A DNA stretch of 64,000 bases from Paenibacillus sp. EZ-K15. Its GTDB lineage: Bacteria > Bacillota > Bacilli > Paenibacillales > Paenibacillaceae. Positions 63,750 to 64,000 of this stretch are shown piece by piece. Under the pieces are notes generated by a model. That model made no database searches. It was not told where the DNA came from and was given only the letters and a program-made list of their open reading frames with translations. The DNA is taken from assembly GCF_002573715.1 (NCBI RefSeq), contig NZ_PDHM01000012.1, forward strand, positions 435,368 through 499,367. The letters run 5' to 3'. The position numbers and the translations under genes were made by a program. How positions within the stretch are numbered: position 1 is the first letter of the stretch; each line of letters starts with the position of its first letter.

Positions 63750-64000
63750 CTAAAGCTCGGAGTCGTAACGACCTTCCGAAAACTGCGACCGCCGGAAGCG
63801 GGCCGGGGTTACACCAAGCTTGGACGTAAACACCCGGGTGAAGTAGTGCACGGACTCGAATCCGCAAGAGATGGCAATCTCTTTGATCTGCCGGTCTGTA
63901 TTCAGAAGCAGGTGTTTAGCCTGCTGCACGCGCTGCTCCTGCACATAATGAACAAAGGATTGATGTCCGTATTTCCGGAACAGTCTTGTCAAATGACGGG
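63750..64000 (-). CDS. AraC family regulator, C-terminal part (start beyond window)
   Basis: The frame is open to the window edge; 83 codons of the C-terminal DNA-binding domain are visible. TRLFRKYGHQSFVHYVQE, KEIAISCGFESVHYFTRVF and GVTPARFRR are typical of the second AraC helix-turn-helix and its closing signature. It lies upstream of the isomerase-ROK-mannosidase genes in the same direction and is the likely regulator of that operon. Confidence 0.9.
   Translation of the reverse strand, partial: RHLTRLFRKYGHQSFVHYVQEQRVQQAKHLLLNTDRQIKEIAISCGFESVHYFTRVFTSKLGVTPARFRRSQFSEGRYDSEL

Noticed and set aside
1-64000. CRISPR arrays, tRNA or rRNA genes, insertion sequences, prophage
   Set aside because: No regular direct repeats with spacers, RNA gene signatures, transposases, integrases or phage structural genes were found.

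Overview
The window looks like chromosome of a Gram-positive, endospore-forming member of the Bacillales, most probably Paenibacillus. Evidence: sporulation genes (spoVM, spoVIF), B. subtilis-like gene order for priA-def-fmt-rsmB-rlmN-prpC-prkC-rsgA-rpe-spoVM-rpmB-fakA-recG, strong AGGAGG-type ribosome sites, frequent TTG/GTG starts, and Bacillus-type Zur, LexA and ArsR sites. No tRNA, rRNA, CRISPR array, insertion sequence or prophage was seen.

Layout. 1-17 kb: a conserved housekeeping block for replication restart (priA, partial at the window start), N-terminal protein processing (def, fmt), RNA modification (rsmB, rlmN), Ser/Thr phospho-signalling (prpC, prkC), ribosome assembly (rsgA), rpe, the 26-residue spoVM, rpmB on the opposite strand, fatty-acid kinase parts (fakA and a DegV/FakB protein), recG and spoVIF. 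17-22 kb: an HMCES/YedK-type protein, a purine permease (pbuO), a glycolipid-binding-domain protein with a LexA box at its promoter, a diguanylate cyclase and a decayed acetyltransferase. 22-26.5 kb: an arsenic region with two ArsR regulators, each with its own pair of palindromes. One governs a flavoprotein with cysteine-rich ends, the other arsB-arsC. 26.5-28.5 kb: a divergent AraC regulator / EamA exporter pair.

28.8-36.6 kb: terminal oxidase region. ctaA is followed by qoxABCD (menaquinol oxidase; subunit II lacks the CuA ligands), ctaB, a FixH/YtkA-like lipoprotein, a lipoprotein cytochrome c, a Sco protein and a ResA-like thioredoxin. 36.6-46.3 kb: mixed genes, including a MocR regulator, a second L33 gene (rpmG) behind a Zur box, an esterase, a two-component system with a co-transcribed lipoprotein, and a Gfo/Idh/MocA oxidoreductase.

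46.6-57.8 kb: a full anaerobic nitrate respiration module. narGHJI is followed by the nitrate/oxygen sensing system nreABC, then a NarK transporter carrying a C-terminal PAS domain, then ywiC. The narG and narK upstream regions share a GGG-N5-CCC type dyad at the same distance from a -10 box, suggesting direct control by NreC. 58.2-64 kb: a minus-strand mannoside operon, with a partial AraC regulator, a mannose-6-phosphate isomerase-like protein, a ROK protein and a GH38 alpha-mannosidase. The isomerase leader can pair a 12-base arm with its own Shine-Dalgarno region.

The points most worth a second look are the NarK-PAS fusion, the two matched NreC-like promoters, the ArsR-controlled cysteine-tailed flavoprotein, the Zur-controlled L33, the LexA box, and a dispersed intergenic repeat.
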